DNA from: Kitasatospora sp. NBC_01246
GTDB lineage: Bacteria; Actinomycetota; Actinomycetes; Streptomycetales; Streptomycetaceae
Assembly (NCBI RefSeq): GCF_036226505.1
Contig: NZ_CP108484.1
Coordinates: 3,286,001 to 3,350,000 of the forward strand
Direction of reading: 5' to 3'
DNA: 64,000 bases
The translations under genes were made by a program, and so were the position numbers. Every line of letters begins with the position of its first letter. Position 1 is the first letter of the stretch. Shown here piece by piece: positions 35,135-43,882 of the stretch. The notes under the pieces are model-generated. The model did not search any database. It saw only the letters and a program-made list of their open reading frames with translations, and was not told the DNA's origin.

Positions 35135-35665
35135 CTAGTGGACCCAGCCGGTGAACCCCTGCCCGGTCGGTGACACCGTCCGCCCGACGGCCCGGACGGG
35201 CTCGCCCGGCTCCAGGGCGGCGGCGACGGCGCGCACCAGCCAGGCGTTGGCCGAGAGGCCCTCCTGACCGGCCGCCTCCTCGACCCTGGTCTTGAGGTGG
35301 GCGGGCAGGCGGAAGTTGATCCGGGCGGTGTTGCCGTCCTCCCCCTCCGGCCCCGCCGGTGCCACCGGCGGTGCCACCGGCGCCGGTGACCGCTCACCGG
35401 CGTCGTGGAACACCTCCGGCGACGGTGGCGCCATCACCACGAACTCCGGATCCAGCCCCCGGAGCCGGACGTCCACCGAGCCGGGCGCGAGATCACGGGT
35501 GACCTCGCCCATCGCGGCGGAGAGGGCGTTGAGAAGGGTGAGCCGCACGGCCGACTCCAGCGGAAGAGTCAGGCGCTCGGCCAGGGCACGGGCTTCGTCT
35601 CCGCCCGCGCTCGCTGCGACCGCGAGCTCGTTCCGGAGGTTGTCGACGTACGGCGAGAGGTCCAT
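35135..35665 (-). CDS. HicB/Arc-like ribbon-helix-helix protein
   Basis: Protein of 176 residues. The N-terminal helical part (MDLSPYVDNLRNELAVAAS) has no known fold. The C-terminal ribbon-helix-helix is at about 112-152 (ARINFRLPAHLKTRVEEAA, LSANAWLVRAVAAAL). It is probably an autorepressor of this three-gene operon. ATG 35665 is chosen because a -35/-10 pair lies just upstream and the longer reading would run through the operator sites. Confidence 0.82.
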   Translation of the reverse strand: MDLSPYVDNLRNELAVAASAGGDEARALAERLTLPLESAVRLTLLNALSAAMGEVTRDLAPGSVDVRLRGLDPEFVVMAPPSPEVFHDAGERSPAPVAPPVAPAGPEGEDGNTARINFRLPAHLKTRVEEAAGQEGLSANAWLVRAVAAALEPGEPVRAVGRTVSPTGQGFTGWVH

Positions 35666-35686
35666 GACCCAAGAATGGCACACCGA

Positions 35687-35736
35687 TGGCGCCACACCAA
35701 GCCCTTTTGGCGCCATGACCCGAAAGAGTGGCGCCA
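35687..35736 (-). promoter_or_regulatory. Operator array: three TGGCGCCA palindromes 21 bp apart, with promoter
   Basis: TGGCGCCA occurs at 35687-35694, 35708-35715 and 35729-35736, each exactly 21 bp from the next, so all face the same side of the helix. On the minus strand TTGGTG and CATTCT are 17 bp apart with the first palindrome between them, and ATG follows 6 bp later, suggesting a leaderless, autorepressed gene. Confidence 0.75.
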
Positions 35737-35822
35737 CGCGTCGGCGCGGGGCCCGCCGCCGGACGCACCGCGGGCCGGTACCGTCCAGGACGGCACCGGC
35801 CCGCAGGCATTCCAGGGGAAGG

Positions 35823-36893
35823 TCAGACCGTGCCCCACCCGGCCAGGTGGGCGTCGATCTCGCCGACGATCCGGGCCTTGCCGGCCGGGTCCAGGAAGGA
35901 CGCCTCGACCGCGTTGCGCGCCAGCGCGGCGACGCCCGCCTCGTCCAGGTCCAGCAGCCGGGCCGCGACCGCGTACTCGGTGTTGAGGTCGGTGCCGAAC
36001 ATCGGCGGGTCGTCGCTGTTGACGGTGACCAGCAGGCCCGCGTCGACCATCTGCCGGATCGGGTGCTCCTCGATCCGCTCGACCGCGCGGGTCGCGATGT
36101 TCGAGGTCGGGCAGACCTCCAGGGCGATCCGGTGCTCGCCGAGGTGGTCCATCAGGGCCGGGTCCCGCACGGCCTGGGTGCCGTGGCCGATGCGCTCGGC
36201 GCCGAGCAGCCGCAGGGCGTCCCAGACCGTCTCGGGGCCGGTGGTCTCGCCCGCGTGCGGGACGCTGCGCAGACCGACCGCCCGCGCCCGGTCGAAGTAC
36301 GGCTTGAACTGCGGGCGCGGCACGCCGATCTCCGGGCCGCCGAGGCCGAAGCTGACCAGGCCCTCGGGGGCGAGGTCGACGGCGAGCCGGGCGGTCTCCT
36401 CGGCGGCGGCCAGACCGGCCTCGCCGGGGATGTCGAAGCACCAGCGGAGCACGACGCCGAGGTCCTTCTCGGCCCGCACCCGGGCGTCCTCGATGGCCTC
36501 CATGAAGGCGACGTCGGGGATGCCCCGGCTGACCGAGGAGTACGGCGTGATGGTCAGCTCCGCGTACCGGATGTTCTGCCGGGCCATGTCCTCGGCGACG
36601 CCGTAGGTCAGCGCGCGGACGTCCTCGGCGTCGCGGATCAGGTCGACGACGCTGAGGTAGACCTCGATGAAGTGGGCGAAGTCGGTGAAGGTGAAGTACT
36701 CGGCGAGGGCGGCCGGGTCGACCGGCACCTTCGACCGGCCGCGGTGGCGCGCGGCCAGCTCGGCGACCACCCGCGGCGAGGCCGAGCCCACGTGGTGGAC
36801 GTGCAGCTCCGCCTTGGGCATCCCGGCGATGAACGCCTCGATGCCCCGGTTCGCGGTGGGGTTTCCGATCCGACTTCCGTCCGGCTGGACCAC
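35823..36893 (-). CDS. Adenosine deaminase superfamily; probable aminodeoxyfutalosine deaminase
   Basis: Zinc TIM-barrel deaminase of 356 residues. Metal ligands are in KAELHVHHVGS (His31, His33), and the catalytic region has SVPHAGETTGPETVWDAL, RIGHGTQA, CPTSNIATRAV and VNSDDPPMFGT. HVHHVGS instead of the usual HLHLDG marks the actinomycete subgroup that deaminates 6-aminodeoxyfutalosine in menaquinone synthesis; adenosine remains possible. GTG 36893 is chosen with AAGGGC upstream; the frame is open 15 codons earlier. Confidence 0.85.
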   Translation of the reverse strand: MVQPDGSRIGNPTANRGIEAFIAGMPKAELHVHHVGSASPRVVAELAARHRGRSKVPVDPAALAEYFTFTDFAHFIEVYLSVVDLIRDAEDVRALTYGVAEDMARQNIRYAELTITPYSSVSRGIPDVAFMEAIEDARVRAEKDLGVVLRWCFDIPGEAGLAAAEETARLAVDLAPEGLVSFGLGGPEIGVPRPQFKPYFDRARAVGLRSVPHAGETTGPETVWDALRLLGAERIGHGTQAVRDPALMDHLGEHRIALEVCPTSNIATRAVERIEEHPIRQMVDAGLLVTVNSDDPPMFGTDLNTEYAVAARLLDLDEAGVAALARNAVEASFLDPAGKARIVGEIDAHLAGWGTV

Positions 36894-36955
36894 GGTGGTG
36901 CCCTTCTTCTCTACGCGCGTATCAAGCTGTGTCCGCAAGGATAAGCACAGGTGGC

Positions 36956-38251
36956 TCAGCCCCCGAGGGCAACCGCCACGGTGTGGATGAGCAGTCCCGC
37001 CAGCGCTCCGACCACGGTCCCGTTGATCCGGATGAACTGCAGGTCACGGCCGACGTTGGCCTCGATCTTGCGGGACGCGTCGTCCGCGTCCCAGCCGGCC
37101 ACGGTCTCGGAGATCAGCGAGGTGATCTCCGCACGGTAGGTGTCGACGAGGTACTGGGCGGCGTCCTGGAGCCAGCCGTCCACCTTGGCCTGGAGCTTCG
37201 GCTCGGTCGCCAGGCGCGCGCCGAAGTCGCGCACGCCGTCACGGATGCGCCGGCGCAGCTCGCTGTCCTCGTCCTCCGCCGCGGTCAGCACCAGGGCGCG
37301 GACGGCGGCCCAGGTGGAGGCGATGAGCTCCTGCACCTCGGGGCGGACCAGCAGGTCGGCCTTGGCCCGCTCGACCCGGGCGATGGTCTCCCGGTCGCTC
37401 TGCAGTTCGGTGGCGAAGTCGGCGAGGAAGTTGTCGACGGCGCCGCGCGCGGCGTGGTGCGGGTCGTCCCGGATGTCGGTGACGAACCGCATCAGCTCCT
37501 TGTAGACCCGCTCGCCGACCTGGTGGTCGAGGAACCTCGGCGTCCAGCCCGGGGTCTTCTGGGTGACCCGCTGGACCACCTCCTCGTGGTTCTCGGTCAG
37601 CCAGTCGTGCACCCGGACGGCGATCAGGTCGACCACGCCGTGGTGGCCGCCGTCGGCGACCACCCTGCCGAGCATCCGGCCCATCGGCTCGGCGACCGAG
37701 GTGGCGGCGGCCCGCCTGGTCACCGCCTCGCCGACGACCGCCTGGACGTCGTCGTCGCGCAGCACCGCGAGGACGCCGCGCAGCGCGGCCGACGCCTCCT
37801 TGGTGACCCGCTCGGCGCTGCCGGGCGCGGCCAGCCACTCCCCCAGCCGGCGGGCGATGCCGAGCGCAGCTAGCCGGCCGCGCACCACCTGGCCGGAGAG
37901 GAAGTTGTCGCCGACGAAGTCGCCGAGCGACTTGCCGAAGGCGTCCTTCTTGGTCGGGATGATCGCGGTGTGCGGGATCGGCAGGCCGAACGGACGGCGG
38001 AAGAGCGCGGTCACCGCGAACCAGTCGGCGAGCGCGCCGACCATGCCCGCCTCGGCGGCGGCGGCCAGGTAGCCCGCCCAGGCGCCGGCACCGGCCGCCT
38101 TCGCCCAGGTGGCCAGGGCGAAGACCAGGGTCGCGAAGGCCAGCAGGCCGGTCGCGATGGTCTTCATCCGGCGGACGCCGCGTCTCTTCTCCTCGTCGGC
38201 CGCGGTGAACCGGACCCCGGGCCCGGTCCCGCTGAAGGCATCGTCACTCAC
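36956..38251 (-). CDS. DUF445 family membrane protein
   Basis: Protein of 431 residues. Hydrophobic helices lie at about 30-85 (IATGLLAFATLVFALATW; AGMVGALADWFAVTALFRRP) and at the C terminus (VVGALAGLLIHTVAVAL). The middle is a long helical domain. PLGLPIPHTAIIP-like and GWTPRFLDHQVGERVY segments are typical of DUF445/YjiN proteins. The function is unknown. GTG 38251 is preferred. It is minus strand, just upstream of the deaminase gene. Confidence 0.87.
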   Translation of the reverse strand: MSDDAFSGTGPGVRFTAADEEKRRGVRRMKTIATGLLAFATLVFALATWAKAAGAGAWAGYLAAAAEAGMVGALADWFAVTALFRRPFGLPIPHTAIIPTKKDAFGKSLGDFVGDNFLSGQVVRGRLAALGIARRLGEWLAAPGSAERVTKEASAALRGVLAVLRDDDVQAVVGEAVTRRAAATSVAEPMGRMLGRVVADGGHHGVVDLIAVRVHDWLTENHEEVVQRVTQKTPGWTPRFLDHQVGERVYKELMRFVTDIRDDPHHAARGAVDNFLADFATELQSDRETIARVERAKADLLVRPEVQELIASTWAAVRALVLTAAEDEDSELRRRIRDGVRDFGARLATEPKLQAKVDGWLQDAAQYLVDTYRAEITSLISETVAGWDADDASRKIEANVGRDLQFIRINGTVVGALAGLLIHTVAVALGG

Positions 38252-38284
38252 CCCGCCAGTCTGCCCGTTGCCGGCGCATGCGGA

Positions 38285-38309
38285 GGGCGCGCCCCACAAA
38301 GACGCGCCC
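38285..38309 (-). terminator. Candidate terminator of the ABC-2 operon
   Basis: GGGCGCG (38285-38291) pairs with CGCGCCC (38303-38309) around an 11-nt loop, in the gap downstream of the ABC operon. Confidence 0.5.
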
Positions 38310-38378
38310 CCGCCGTGGGAACGCCGTGCGCCCGGCCCGGCCACCGGACCGGACGCACGCCCGCCGCGCCGGGGCCGG

Positions 38379-39338
38379 TCAGCCGATCGCGACCTCCGCG
38401 TACATCCGGGCGATCACGTCCTCGATGGCCGGCTCGCGGACCGACAGGTCGACCATCGGGTACCGGTCGGCGACCGCGGCGACGATCGGGGCGGCGCTCT
38501 GCTGGGCCGGGAAGGCCAGCCACTGCCGCGGCCCGTCGACCTTCACCACCCGGGCGCCGGGCACCTCGATCGGCGGCCGCGCCTCGGCGAGGTCGACGAC
38601 CAGGGTCCGCTCGCTGTCGCCCGCCGCGTGCAGCCCCTCCAGGCCGCCGTCGTAGACGACCCGGCCGTGGTCGATCACCATGACCCGGCCGCAGAGCTGC
38701 TCGATGTCGGTGAGGTCGTGGGTGGTGAGCAGCACGGTGGTGCCCTCGTCGCGGTTGACCTCGCGCAGGAAGTCGCGCACCCGGCCCTTGCTCACCACGT
38801 CCAGCCCGATGGTGGGCTCGTCCAGGTAGAGCACCTGCGGGTCGTGCAGCAGCGCCGCCGCCAGGTCCCCGCGCATCCGCTGGCCGAGCGAGAGCTGGCG
38901 CACCGGGGTGTCCAGCAGGGCGCCGAGGTCGAGCAGTTCGACGCAGCGTCGGAGGTTGGCCCGATATCGGTGCTCGGGGATGCGGTAGATCCGGCGGGCC
39001 AGCTCGTAGGAGTCCCGGAGCGGGAGGTCCCACCAGAGCGTGGTGCGCTGCCCGAAGACGACGCCGATCCGGCGGGCCAGCGCGACGCGCTCCCGGGCCG
39101 GGTCGACGCCGGCGACGCGCAGCCGGCCGCCGGAGGGCACCAGGATGCCGGTGAGCATCTTGATGGTGGTGGACTTGCCCGCGCCGTTCGGGCCGATGTA
39201 GCCGACGCATTCGCCGGCCTCCACCGTGAAGCTCAGCCCGTCCACCGCGCGGACCTCGCGCTTCTCGCGCTTCAGCCGGCCGGCCTTGGCGCGGACGGTG
39301 AAGGTCCGGCGGACGTCGTCGAGTTCGATCAGTGCCAT
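38379..39338 (-). CDS. ABC-2 type transporter, ATP-binding subunit
   Basis: ATPase of 319 residues. Walker A is GYIGPNGAGKST, the Q-loop lies in VVFGQRTTLWWDLP, the signature is QLSLGQRMRGDLAAALLHDP, Walker B is VLYLDEPTIGLD and the H-loop is LLTTHDL. All motifs are intact. FGQRTTLWWDLP is typical of the ATPases paired with DUF990-type permeases. It is the last gene of a three-gene operon; the substrate is unknown. Confidence 0.92.
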   Translation of the reverse strand: MALIELDDVRRTFTVRAKAGRLKREKREVRAVDGLSFTVEAGECVGYIGPNGAGKSTTIKMLTGILVPSGGRLRVAGVDPARERVALARRIGVVFGQRTTLWWDLPLRDSYELARRIYRIPEHRYRANLRRCVELLDLGALLDTPVRQLSLGQRMRGDLAAALLHDPQVLYLDEPTIGLDVVSKGRVRDFLREVNRDEGTTVLLTTHDLTDIEQLCGRVMVIDHGRVVYDGGLEGLHAAGDSERTLVVDLAEARPPIEVPGARVVKVDGPRQWLAFPAQQSAAPIVAAVADRYPMVDLSVREPAIEDVIARMYAEVAIG

Positions 39339-39373
39339 GGGAGTCCTGCTTTCGAAGGGGGTTCGGGGCCGGG

Positions 39374-40291
39374 TCAGCTGCCGGTGCCGCGGTAGGCCCG
39401 CAGCCCGGCGCGCCAGGCCAGCCCGGCCGCCACCAGTGCGAGGACGGCGGCGATCGGCGAGGCGTACTGGAAGGCGGTCGGCAGGCCGAGCGGGTCGGGC
39501 CGGTCGAGGATCCGCAGCGCGGGCAGCCAGTTGACGAATGCCAGCGGGACGCCGAACACGGTGCCCGCCACCAGCTCCTTGGCGAAGACGGTCGGCGGGT
39601 AGTGCAGCACGGTGGCGCCGCCGTAGGTGAAGGCGTTCTGGATCTCCTTGGCCTCGCCCCACCAGAACTGGAGGGTGGCGAAGCCCACGAACACCGCGGC
39701 GAAGATCGCCGTACCGCAGACCAGCAGGGACGGGACGAGCAGCACCCGGTCCCAGGTCCAGTCGACGTCCAGGGCGGCCAGCGACCAGCCCAGCACCCCG
39801 ACCGCCTGCACCGGCCGGCCGATCCGGCGCAGCGAGAAGCGCTCGGCGCAGACCTGGGCCAGCGCCGGGGCGGGCCGGATCAGCATGGTGTCCAGCGTGC
39901 CCGCCCGGATCCGCTGGCCCAGGCCGTCGACGCTGCCGACCAGCAGGTTGGCCATGCCGAGCGCGAAGCCCGAGGTGCCGTAGAGGAAGCCGAGCTCGGG
40001 CAGCGTCCAGCCGCCGAGCCGGTCCGTGTGCCGGAACATCAGGATCACCACGACGAAGTCGAGGAAGGTGATCACCAGGTTGGCGACGAGCATCAGCACG
40101 AAGGACGCCCGGTAGGACATCGTCGCCCTGGTCCACATCGCGGCGGTGAGCCACCAGGCGCGCAGCGCCCAGCGGGTCCGGGCGAGCAGGCCCCGCTCGG
40201 TCGGGAGCGGACCGGTGGAGAGCGGGTCGTTCGGGAGCGGGTCGCCTCCGGCGGGCGGGGCCGCGGCGCGGGCGAGGGCCGGCTCAGCCAC
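39374..40291 (-). CDS. ABC-2 family permease subunit
   Basis: Membrane protein of 305 residues with six hydrophobic helices. FVLMLVANLVITFLDFVVVILMF and GTLDTMLIRPAPALAQVCAERF are typical of the ABC-2 family, DUF990 type. A 50-residue Pro/Ala-rich N terminus precedes the first helix. GTG 40291 overlaps the stop of the upstream permease gene by 8 bp. It pairs with the other permease and the ATPase. Confidence 0.88.
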   Translation of the reverse strand: MAEPALARAAAPPAGGDPLPNDPLSTGPLPTERGLLARTRWALRAWWLTAAMWTRATMSYRASFVLMLVANLVITFLDFVVVILMFRHTDRLGGWTLPELGFLYGTSGFALGMANLLVGSVDGLGQRIRAGTLDTMLIRPAPALAQVCAERFSLRRIGRPVQAVGVLGWSLAALDVDWTWDRVLLVPSLLVCGTAIFAAVFVGFATLQFWWGEAKEIQNAFTYGGATVLHYPPTVFAKELVAGTVFGVPLAFVNWLPALRILDRPDPLGLPTAFQYASPIAAVLALVAAGLAWRAGLRAYRGTGS

Positions 40292-41195
40292 CCTGGACCA
40301 CCACCTTGCGGGTAGCGAGCAGCTGGACGCCCCGGCCGAGGAGGACCAGCCCGAGGCCCCAGACGAGTTGGAAGCCGAGCGCACCGAGCAGCGCGGCCCC
40401 GGTCGAGCGCTCCAGGAAGACGTCGGTCGGCACCTGGATCAGCGCGGCCCACGGCAGCACCGGCGCGATCTCGCCGAGCAGGCCGGGGAAGAGGGCCAGC
40501 GGCAGCAGCATCCCGGAGAAGAACATCGACACCACCAGCATCACCGAGCGCACCCCCTCCGAGTCGTGCAGCCAGAAGCCGGTGAGCGAGACGAGGAAGC
40601 GCAGCCCGAAGCTGACCACCACCGCGAGCAGCACCGACAGCAGGAAGTACAGCCAGGTCAGCGGGTGTTCGGGCAGCCGGACCCGGAAGACCAGCGCCCC
40701 CGCCAGCATCGGCAGGGTGCCGCGGGCGAGCAGGTGGTAGCCGGCCCGGCCGAGGTCGGTGGCCAGCCACCAGCCCTGGAAGTCCACCGGGCGGTAGAGG
40801 TCGATGGCGATGTCGCCGCTGCGGAACCGGTCCTGGACGTCGTCCTGGAAGCCGCCGCCCCAGACCGCGACGGTGACCAGCAGCGCCTGGCTGACCCAGA
40901 TGTAGGTGACGGCGGCGCTCTGGTCGTAGCCGCCGAGGCCGGGCCGGGCCTGCCAGAGGGCGACGAAGGTGTAGGCGAGGATGAAGCCGAAGACGGTGTT
41001 GGTGAAGGCCCCGGCCAGGGTGGCGGCCCGGTAGGTGGCGTAGCGGCGGAAGGCTCCGCGGGCGATGGCGAGGTAGAGCGCCACCGCGGCGCCCGGACCG
41101 CCGACGGCGCCCGCGGGATGTGGAGCACCACGGGGATCGGGATCGGGATCGGGAGGGTGTCGGAACCGCGACTCGGCGGGAAGAGCGTTCGACAT
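40284..41195 (-). CDS. ABC-2 family permease subunit (DUF990-type)
   Basis: Membrane protein of 303 residues with six helices. AAVTYIWVSQALLVTV, DRFRSGDIAIDLYRPVDFQG and PFGLRFLVSL-like segments match the same family as the neighbour. ATG 41195 is fixed by AAGGAG 6 bp upstream. It is first in the operon. The palindrome TTGTCGACAA overlaps its ribosome binding site region. Confidence 0.88.
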   Translation of the reverse strand: MSNALPAESRFRHPPDPDPDPRGAPHPAGAVGGPGAAVALYLAIARGAFRRYATYRAATLAGAFTNTVFGFILAYTFVALWQARPGLGGYDQSAAVTYIWVSQALLVTVAVWGGGFQDDVQDRFRSGDIAIDLYRPVDFQGWWLATDLGRAGYHLLARGTLPMLAGALVFRVRLPEHPLTWLYFLLSVLLAVVVSFGLRFLVSLTGFWLHDSEGVRSVMLVVSMFFSGMLLPLALFPGLLGEIAPVLPWAALIQVPTDVFLERSTGAALLGALGFQLVWGLGLVLLGRGVQLLATRKVVVQGG

Positions 41196-41204
41196 ATTGT
41201 CTCC

Positions 41205-41214
41205 TTGTCGACAA
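41205..41214. promoter_or_regulatory. Palindrome TTGTCGACAA at ABC operon start
   Basis: A perfect 10-bp palindrome abuts the AAGGAG of the first permease gene. It could be an operator or affect translation. Evidence is positional only. Confidence 0.3.
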
Positions 41215-41411
41215 ATAGGAGCGGGCAGATGTCCCCGGGGACACCGGCGCACGCGGACCGGCCCCGGCCGACCCCACCCGGGGGGGTGCCGGGTCAGGCG
41301 GGCGGAGCTGCCCGAACTGGGTGCGCTATGTGGTTCGCACCTTTCACCGTACCTCCGGCGATCTTCCCGCGCACCCGGTTATTCCAACGCCTGATCACGG
41401 GTCAAATAGCA

Positions 41412-41417
41412 CATAAT
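41412..41417 (+). promoter_or_regulatory. -10 element of second PBP gene, likely leaderless
   Basis: CATAAT ends 6 bp before ATG 41424, and no ribosome binding site is present. A matching -35 is weak. Confidence 0.4.
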
Positions 41418-41423
41418 CGCGGC

Positions 41424-43817
41424 ATGACCTTGAGGGCAGACCACAGCACCCGGCGCAGCGCCAGACGGGCCGCCCGCCGCGAAGCCCGCCGCGCCAAGCC
41501 GCTGTGGCGCCGGCTCCTGCCCACCTGGCGGGTCACCCTCGGCGCGCTCACCGCGACCCTGCTGCTCGCCGTCGGCTCCTTCGCCGTGCTCTACCTCATC
41601 GTCCCCGTGCCCGACGCCAACGCCCACGCCGTCGCCCAGAACAACATCTACCTCTACGCCGACGGCACCACCGAGATCGCCCGCACCGGCGCCGTGAACC
41701 GCACCGACGTCACGATCGACCAGATCCCGCTCGACACCCGGCACGCCGTCGTCTCCGCCGAGGACCGCACCTTCTACCGCAACGGCGGCATCGACCTGAA
41801 GGGCATGGTCCGGGCCGGCTGGAACACCCTCACCGGACGCGGCACCCAGGGCGGCTCCACCATCACCCAGCAGTACGTCAAGAACTACTACCTGACGCAG
41901 GACCAGACCATCGAGCGCAAGGGCCGCGAACTCTTCATCGCGCTCAAGGTCGACCAGCAGCGCAGCAAGGACCAGATCCTCACCGGGTACCTCAACAGCA
42001 GCTACTTCGGCCGGGGCGCCTATGGCATCCAGAGCGCCGCCCACGCCTACTACGGCACCGACGTCTCCCGCCTCACCCTCCCCCAGGGCGCCTACCTCGC
42101 CGCGCTGCTCCAGGCCCCCAGCGCCTACGACGTCAAGACCGCCACCCCCGCCAACCGCGAGAAGGCCGTCGCCCGCTGGAACTACACCCTCGACGGCATG
42201 GTCCAACTCGGCTTCCTCAGCCCGGCCGACCGCGCCGCCACCACCTTCCCCGACCCGATCGACCCCCAGCCCGCCACCGGGCTCAAGGGCCAGTCCGGCT
42301 ACCTGGTCGGCGTCGCCGACGACTACCTCGTCTCCGCCGGCATCATCGACGCCGCCACCCTCAAGTCCGGCGGCTGGCGCATCACCACCACCTTCGACAA
42401 GCCCCGCCAGGACGCCTTCGTCCAGGCCGTCCAGCAGGAACTCACCGCCGAACTCGACCCCGTGGCCCGGCCCGCCACCGACACCGACGTCCGGGTCGCC
42501 GGCGCCTCCGTCGAACCCGCCACCGGCCGGGTCGTCGCCGTCTACGGCGGCCCCGACTACGCCAAGCAGCCCTACAACGACGTCCTGCGCCAGGACAACC
42601 AGATCGGCTCCACCTTCAAGGCCTTCGACCTCGCCGCCGGCCTCACCTCCGGCCGCAGCAGCGGCGACGGCCGCCCGATCACCACCGAGACCCGCTACGA
42701 CGGCACCAGCGAACGCCCCGTCACCGGCGGCCCCACCCCGTACGCCCCGCCCAACGAGGACGGCATCGACTACGGCAGCATCACCCTGCGCTACGCCATG
42801 GTGAAGTCCGTCAACTCGGTGTACGCCCAGGAGGGCGTCGACGCCGGACTCGCCCACGTCCGCGACACGGCCGTCCGGCTCGGCATCCCCGACAACGTCC
42901 CCGGCATGGACCCGGCCAACACCTCGATGACGCTCGGCACCGCCACCCCCAGCGCCCTCAACCTGGCCGGCGCCTACGCCGGCCTCGCCAACCACGGCCA
43001 GACGTACGCCCCCTGGTCGGTCGGCAAACTCGAACGCGTCAACTCCGGCGGCGCCATCGACGTCCCCAAGATGCCTGAACACGTCCCCACCAGCGCCCTC
43101 GACCGGGGCGCCGCCGACGCCGTCACCGACGTCCTGCGCGACGTCGTCAGCACCCGCGGCACCGGCGCCGCCGCCCTCGACCTCGGCCGCCCCGCTGCCG
43201 GCAAGACCGGCACCACCGACTCCAACCTCTCCGCCTGGTTCGCCGGCTTCACCCCCGAACTCGCCACCACCGTCGGCCTGTTCCGGGAGAACCCGAAGAC
43301 CCACGCCAAGGAGCCGCTGTCCGGCACCGCCGGCTACGAACGGATCAACGGCGGAGCCTTCCCCACCCGGATCTGGACGGCCTACATGGCCGACGCCCTC
43401 GACGGCACCGACGTCCAGCGCTTCGACCTCCAGACCGGCCGCGGCACCACCCAGACCGGCGGGCCGACCGGCAGCGGCTCGCCCTCCCCGTCGCCGTCGC
43501 CCAGCGCCACGGCCACCGCCACCACCGCGCCGACGCACACCCCGACGCCGTCCGCCCCCGCCCCGCCCAGCCCCAGCAGCCGGCCCACCGAGACGGCGCC
43601 GGCGCCCAGCCCCGAGGCCCCCGCCCCGACCGGCACCCCGGAACAGCCGCCCGCGCCCACCAACCGACCCACCGCGCCGCCGCGGCCGACGCACACCCCG
43701 ACCGCGCCCCCGAGCACCCCGCCCCCGGCCGGCGACACCAGCACCCCGCCGACCCGCCCGGCCACCGCCCAGCCCCCCGCACCGGCCGACGGACACCCCG
43801 CCGGACAGGCCCCGTAG
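41424..43817 (+). CDS. Class A penicillin-binding protein (second paralogue)
   Basis: Bifunctional peptidoglycan synthase of 797 residues. A basic, Arg-rich cytoplasmic tail leads to one helix (about 38-60), then GT51 with SAEDRTFYRNGG and GGSTITQQYVKNYY. The transpeptidase has STFKAFDL (SxxK, about 395), SVNSVYA (SxN) and KTGTTDSN (about 593). The Pro/Thr/Ser-rich tail runs from about residue 672 to the end. It is a close paralogue of the protein at 433-2856. The frame is open far upstream, but only against the ABC genes. Confidence 0.92.
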   Translation: MTLRADHSTRRSARRAARREARRAKPLWRRLLPTWRVTLGALTATLLLAVGSFAVLYLIVPVPDANAHAVAQNNIYLYADGTTEIARTGAVNRTDVTIDQIPLDTRHAVVSAEDRTFYRNGGIDLKGMVRAGWNTLTGRGTQGGSTITQQYVKNYYLTQDQTIERKGRELFIALKVDQQRSKDQILTGYLNSSYFGRGAYGIQSAAHAYYGTDVSRLTLPQGAYLAALLQAPSAYDVKTATPANREKAVARWNYTLDGMVQLGFLSPADRAATTFPDPIDPQPATGLKGQSGYLVGVADDYLVSAGIIDAATLKSGGWRITTTFDKPRQDAFVQAVQQELTAELDPVARPATDTDVRVAGASVEPATGRVVAVYGGPDYAKQPYNDVLRQDNQIGSTFKAFDLAAGLTSGRSSGDGRPITTETRYDGTSERPVTGGPTPYAPPNEDGIDYGSITLRYAMVKSVNSVYAQEGVDAGLAHVRDTAVRLGIPDNVPGMDPANTSMTLGTATPSALNLAGAYAGLANHGQTYAPWSVGKLERVNSGGAIDVPKMPEHVPTSALDRGAADAVTDVLRDVVSTRGTGAAALDLGRPAAGKTGTTDSNLSAWFAGFTPELATTVGLFRENPKTHAKEPLSGTAGYERINGGAFPTRIWTAYMADALDGTDVQRFDLQTGRGTTQTGGPTGSGSPSPSPSPSATATATTAPTHTPTPSAPAPPSPSSRPTETAPAPSPEAPAPTGTPEQPPAPTNRPTAPPRPTHTPTAPPSTPPPAGDTSTPPTRPATAQPPAPADGHPAGQAP

Positions 43818-43850
43818 CGCCCGGAGCCCAGAGCCCTCTATCGGCGCCCG

Positions 43851-43882
43851 CAGGATCTCAGGACCTCAGGACCTCAGGACAC
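43851..43882. repeat. 8-bp tandem repeat CAGGACCT
   Basis: Four near-identical 8-bp units run through the stop codon of the minus-strand winged-helix gene. The array is short and its significance is unknown. Confidence 0.75.

Noticed and set aside
41205-41214. TTGTCGACAA as a LexA-like site
   Set aside because: It does not match the actinomycete SOS box (GAAC-N4-GTTC) and is short enough to arise by chance, so it is kept only as a low-confidence palindrome.
40146-41423. A 426-codon upstream extension of the second PBP gene
   Set aside because: It is antisense to the two ABC permease genes and has no domain; a -10 element and ATG at 41424 mark the true start.
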